DNA of 64,000 nt from positions 1 to 64,000 of the forward strand of contig JANYDD010000020.1 in the NCBI GenBank assembly GCA_025359945.1, in the 5' to 3' direction. Position 1 is the first letter of the stretch. Every line of letters starts with the position of its first letter. The notes below the pieces were generated by a model that was not told the origin of the DNA, did not search any database, and saw nothing but the letters and a program-made list of their open reading frames with translations. Shown one piece after another: positions 60,438 to 64,000 of this stretch. This stretch comes from Bdellovibrio sp. GTDB lineage: Bacteria > Bdellovibrionota > Bdellovibrionia > Bdellovibrionales > Bdellovibrionaceae. The position numbers and the translations under genes are program-made.

Positions 60438-61874
60438 TCAAAAAATTGCAGATGGATTTTCCAAAGTCCTTTTTTGATCAATAGGTTTTTTGGACTGCAG
60501 GATTTCTCGTTTAAGATCGTAGACGTTTTTTAAAAAGACGATTTTTTTGCCTTTTAAATCAAGGCCCCAGTCTTTTAGATTTTTTTGATGTTGCTCGGAA
60601 ATATAAAAAATCTCGAACCCCAACCGCAGAGCCTCTTTAATTCTTTGATCGATAAAAGGCGACGATCTGATCTCGCCAGTCAAACCTAGTTCGCCAATAA
60701 AAACGGAAAGTGCTGGTAAAGGGGTTTGCCAATCCGTCGAAAGCAATGCGGCGGCTACGGCCAAATCCGAGGCCGGGTCCGAAAGTTTTAGTCCGCCCGC
60801 AACGTTAATGTAGATTTCGCTAAAACCTAATTTGACTCCTAAGTGCCGTTCCAAAACAGCCGAAATCATATTCAGTCTTTGCAGTTCGATGCCTACGGAA
60901 GTTCTTCTTGGCATGGGCATTTGCGATGCCAAGGTCAAGGCTTGGATTTCACATAATAAAGGTCTGGATCCCTCAAGCGCCGCAAATACCGATGATCCTA
61001 AGCTAGACGCTTTACGATCTTGCAAAAAAAACTCTGATGGATTTAGCACTTCTCGTAATCCTAAAGAGTTCATTTCAAAAACTCCAAGTTCCTGAGCCGC
61101 ACCAAATCGATTTTTGAGCGAACGAAGCAGTCGGTAAGGATACCCCGAATCGCCTTCGAAGGATAAAACGCAGTCGACCATGTGCTCTAAAACTTTGGGG
61201 CCGGCCAAACTTCCGTCTTTGGTGATGTGACCAATTAAAATCACGCTGATGTTTTCATTTTTTGCCAACATCATTAACTTTCCTGCGCACTCTCGAACCT
61301 GTGAAACACTTCCTGGGGCTGATTCAAGTTCCGGCAGATAAACTGTTTGGATAGAATCCACGATCAGAACGGATGGTTTTTTAGCTCGTGCCAGCGCTAA
61401 AATTTCATTTAAATTATTCTCCGAACCAATTTCACACTGAGCAGATCGCAGGCCTAGCCGCTGGGCCCGATTGGCTGTCTGTGCCACGCTTTCTTCACCC
61501 GAGATATACAAAACAGTTTGGTTTTTACTTTGAGTTAAACCCGCGGCGGTTTGAATCAACAAGGTGCTTTTTCCAACTCCAGGGGCTCCGCCCAACAGAA
61601 CAAAACTACCCTCGACTAATCCGCCGCCCAGCACGCGGTTTAATTCTTGCAAGCCTGTACTCATTCTTTCGAAGGTGACCTCATCTAGGCTTTGGTCCAG
61701 GCGAAATGTGGCCGTTGATGAAATTGTTTTTCCAGTGGTTGGCGAGGCCATTGATGTGACGGACTCCTCAACAAAAGTATTCCAAGAATTGCAGTCCGAA
61801 CATTTTCCTTCCCAACGCGATCGTTGAGCTCCGCAATTCTGACAACTGAAAACAGTTTTATTTTTCTTTGCCAT
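60438..61874 (-). CDS. radA: DNA repair protein RadA
   Basis: A RecA-like branch-migration ATPase for recombination intermediates. Order: N-terminal zinc finger (CQNCGAQRSRWEGKCSDC), Walker A LGGAPGVGKSTLL (about 83-95), Walker B region (VLIVDSIQ), the RadA motif LKNRFGAAQELGVFEM (about 245-260), and the Lon-like C-terminal domain (VSVGIELQR..., ending with GELGLTGEIRS). The 478 residues are typical. Confidence 0.97.
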   Translation of the reverse strand: MAKKNKTVFSCQNCGAQRSRWEGKCSDCNSWNTFVEESVTSMASPTTGKTISSTATFRLDQSLDEVTFERMSTGLQELNRVLGGGLVEGSFVLLGGAPGVGKSTLLIQTAAGLTQSKNQTVLYISGEESVAQTANRAQRLGLRSAQCEIGSENNLNEILALARAKKPSVLIVDSIQTVYLPELESAPGSVSQVRECAGKLMMLAKNENISVILIGHITKDGSLAGPKVLEHMVDCVLSFEGDSGYPYRLLRSLKNRFGAAQELGVFEMNSLGLREVLNPSEFFLQDRKASSLGSSVFAALEGSRPLLCEIQALTLASQMPMPRRTSVGIELQRLNMISAVLERHLGVKLGFSEIYINVAGGLKLSDPASDLAVAAALLSTDWQTPLPALSVFIGELGLTGEIRSSPFIDQRIKEALRLGFEIFYISEQHQKNLKDWGLDLKGKKIVFLKNVYDLKREILQSKKPIDQKRTLENPSAIF

Positions 61875-61956
61875 AGTTCATGATTTAACAAACACAGTTT
61901 GTAAAGCCACTAAAAAGTCATCTTACAATAACAGGTCCCAGCAAAGGTCATTTATT

Positions 61957-64000
61957 ATGCATAAATCTCATCTTCTTTTTTGGGTCCAAATCACAATGGT
62001 GTTTCAGCTAGTCCATGCAGCGGCCAGTGAAAAGACTCAGCCGGACATTCCGTGGGTTGAAATCCGAAAAACGGTCCAAGCCAATCAGTTTCAAAAAGTG
62101 ATTGATTTGCTGAACCCCATAGTCGTTCAGCAATTGCCGCCAAAAGACAAAGATCGTGTGCAATTTTTGCGTGGAGTATCGAATTTTTATTTAAGTCATA
62201 ATGCTGAGGCCGAATTGTTTTTGAAGTCCGTGCCTGAGGCTTTTATTTTGAATGACTACGTTTATTATTATCTTTCGCAAGTCTACGATGCTCAGAAAAA
62301 CACAGACCTTTCGCAAAGTTTTTTAGAAAAAAGTTTAAAAGCCGAACCTCATGCAAAGCTTACTCAAGAAATTCTACTGAGCACATCGGATTCTTTTTTT
62401 AAGAAAAAAAATTATCAGCAGGCGAAGAACGCCCTGCTGAAATTGCAGAAGCGAATTCGACACGAGGAAAAAGAACCTCATTACTATTTTCAGTTGGCTC
62501 ACATCGAAAAAGCATTGGGCCAGAAAAAACTTTTCTGCGATCGCATCCGAAAATTATTTACTCACTTTCCGCAGTTTCCCGAAATTCAGGATTGGGGACC
62601 GGATCTGCCGTCGAATTTGTTTTTTGGCGAGCCCACCCAATGTGCCGTCGGTTTAGAGGATTTGAAAAAACGAATTCAGCGTTGGCAGTCGGAAGGTTTG
62701 CCCAATCGTGCGCGTGTAGAAATTCAATCGCTTAAAAATAAAATTCCCAAAGTAGACCCTTTCGAAATAGATCAACTAGAAGCCCAGTATTTGATGCAAG
62801 AGCAAGAGCCCGAGAAGGCCATTTCTCTTTTAAAAAAATACTTTGAAGGCAAAAAGAACGATCCGCATTTTCTTTTTTTAATGGCTGGAAACTTGGCCAA
62901 AGCCGGAGAGTACCAAGCAGCGGTGGGGCTTTACTATCGACTTTACCAACGCACGCCTCAGACCAAGCAGGGCCGAAAGGCTTTATTTCAAGCTGCATTT
63001 TTAAGTTATCAGTTTAAAGATTACGACGGAGCCTACAAAAAATTTCTTGAACTAGTAAAAAAGTTTCCCAATGCAACGATGGCAAGGGACGCAGAATGGC
63101 AGATCTCTTGGATCAGTTATTTACGAGAAGACTATGAATCCAGTCTGAAATCTTTTTTGAAATCTAAAAGTGCACCGCAGGAACGAAGTAAGTATTGGGC
63201 GGCGATGTCTTACTTAAAATTGGGCCAAATTCCAAAAGCGCGCGATCTTTTTTTGCAGCTTTCACAAAATAAATTACGCACTTACTATACTGTTGCGGCT
63301 GCTCAACGCTTAAATGCTTTGAAAAGTAGCCGACCAAACTCGTTTTTTAAACAAGAATCAATGAATAGTCTCTTTCTGACCGAGAGCCTATTTCCGATAG
63401 ATGATCAAATCCCGACTGTGGTTACATTGGCGACATTGCCGTCATGGCCTCAGAAGTCATCGGATCCTGCTGAAAACGAAGACGAAAACATCGCAGACGC
63501 CACGTTGGCCACGGGCGAAGAATCTGCCGATCCAGAGGATGTTGATCCGGAAGAGGCTGACAACTCGACAGTGGCCGAAAAGGGTTCGATCATAGAAGAG
63601 TTCTCGGACCCCAAGCTGGTGAAGCGTTTTGAAAAAGCCAAAGAAGCCGCTCTGCTGGGATTTCAAGACTGGGCTAAATGGGAACTTTATGAAATCGAAA
63701 AAAAAACCAGAAACAAAGATTATTTGAAAACATTGATGGCCGAGTACGAAAAGATCGGTGTGTTTCAACGAAGCGCAGGAATTTCGCAGAATTTTTTTTC
63801 ATCTCAACGCGCTAATTTCGGCATCGATGGCAATCGAAGCTTGTGGGAGTCCGCGTATCCTGCCGCCTACAAAGATGAGGTCGAAAAAACAAGTCGAAGG
63901 TTTGATGTGCCTCAGTCGCTGATTTGGGCCATTATGCGCGCGGAAAGTTTATTTCGGAAAGAAGCCAGATCCCCGGTGGGGGCATTGGGGTTAATGCAGG
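61957..64000 (+). CDS. slt: Soluble lytic transglycosylase with TPR-like domain (3' end outside window)
   Basis: A periplasmic peptidoglycan-cleaving enzyme. ATG 61957 (AAAGG about 10 nt upstream) starts a signal peptide (LLFWVQITMVFQLVHAAA). The next about 580 residues are helical repeats of the superhelical U/L region, e.g. AQYLMQEQEPEKAISLLKKY and KFLELVKKFPNA, with an acidic disordered insertion (about 515-545). The SLT domain begins at about residue 640: SLIWAIMRAESLFRKEARS, with the catalytic Glu in MRAES (about 663), then PVGALGLMQ, where the window ends. The rest of the catalytic domain is not visible. Confidence 0.92.
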   Translation, partial: MHKSHLLFWVQITMVFQLVHAAASEKTQPDIPWVEIRKTVQANQFQKVIDLLNPIVVQQLPPKDKDRVQFLRGVSNFYLSHNAEAELFLKSVPEAFILNDYVYYYLSQVYDAQKNTDLSQSFLEKSLKAEPHAKLTQEILLSTSDSFFKKKNYQQAKNALLKLQKRIRHEEKEPHYYFQLAHIEKALGQKKLFCDRIRKLFTHFPQFPEIQDWGPDLPSNLFFGEPTQCAVGLEDLKKRIQRWQSEGLPNRARVEIQSLKNKIPKVDPFEIDQLEAQYLMQEQEPEKAISLLKKYFEGKKNDPHFLFLMAGNLAKAGEYQAAVGLYYRLYQRTPQTKQGRKALFQAAFLSYQFKDYDGAYKKFLELVKKFPNATMARDAEWQISWISYLREDYESSLKSFLKSKSAPQERSKYWAAMSYLKLGQIPKARDLFLQLSQNKLRTYYTVAAAQRLNALKSSRPNSFFKQESMNSLFLTESLFPIDDQIPTVVTLATLPSWPQKSSDPAENEDENIADATLATGEESADPEDVDPEEADNSTVAEKGSIIEEFSDPKLVKRFEKAKEAALLGFQDWAKWELYEIEKKTRNKDYLKTLMAEYEKIGVFQRSAGISQNFFSSQRANFGIDGNRSLWESAYPAAYKDEVEKTSRRFDVPQSLIWAIMRAESLFRKEARSPVGALGLMQ

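Noticed and set aside
1-64000. CRISPR arrays, tRNA or rRNA genes, IS elements, prophage genes
   Set aside because: No regularly spaced repeats, no transposase or integrase domains, and no tRNA-like clover segments were found by eye; a tRNA scan would be needed to exclude a missed one.

Overview
The window looks like chromosomal DNA of a Bdellovibrionota-type (Bdellovibrio-like) Gram-negative bacterium. This is inferred from the mix of genes, not from a marker gene: a complete oxidative TCA and histidine-degradation set, an Lpt-type outer-membrane export permease, many lineage-specific secreted proteins and lipoproteins, a response regulator with the helical tail common in delta-type lineages, a mitochondrial-type aconitase and a two-subunit topoisomerase VI. 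I see no rRNA, tRNA, CRISPR array, transposase or phage module. Many genes start with GTG or TTG, and several reading frames had to be trimmed to a start with a good ribosome binding site.

Layout. 1-5 kb: a structured non-coding segment with a perfect 16-bp inverted repeat, a DEAD-box helicase, a lipoprotein, an FAD-linked oxidase, then glutaredoxin-4 and BolA (an iron-sulfur partner pair) and an HNH nuclease. 5-8 kb: topoisomerase VI subunits B and A, then a convergent hemerythrin-like protein. 8.9-9.5 kb: a gene graveyard holding a lipoprotein fragment and the 3' end of a zinc alcohol dehydrogenase. 9.5-19.7 kb: a secreted DUF2252 protein, an aconitase with a long lysine-rich N-terminal tail, a membrane histidine kinase, and a minus-strand operon of response regulator, nadC, birA-like ligase, thioredoxin-like protein and GyrI-like protein. 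19.8-29.3 kb: lptG, def-fmt-rpe, gpmA, and sucA-sucB. 29.3-30.3 kb: a second decayed region.

30.3-36.3 kb is the most distinctive accessory locus. A type III polyketide synthase, a SAM methyltransferase and a PLD-type lipoprotein form one operon, and an FAD monooxygenase is divergent to them. This is the same trio of activities as the Streptomyces griseus srsABC phenolic-lipid pathway. A YceI-like periplasmic protein lies directly downstream. The divergent promoter region carries a perfect 9-bp inverted repeat that runs into the monooxygenase start codon.

37-45 kb: lpd (E3 for the sucAB complex), secreted proteins, an ankyrin-like protein, a divergent J-domain protein and an MFS exporter. 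45-54 kb: the histidine utilisation genes hutU, hutH and hutI with an MFS transporter, interrupted by an 850-residue orphan membrane protein and a cluster of intergenic repeats. 54-58 kb: a small Flp/TadE-like prepilin, a secreted serpin and an acyltransferase. 58-64 kb: glpK, a solo cyclic-nucleotide-binding protein, radA, and the start of a soluble lytic transglycosylase cut by the window end.

The core metabolism is coherent: histidine to glutamate (hut), glutamate entry at 2-oxoglutarate, then sucAB plus lpd and aconitase, which suits an organism that lives on amino acids.
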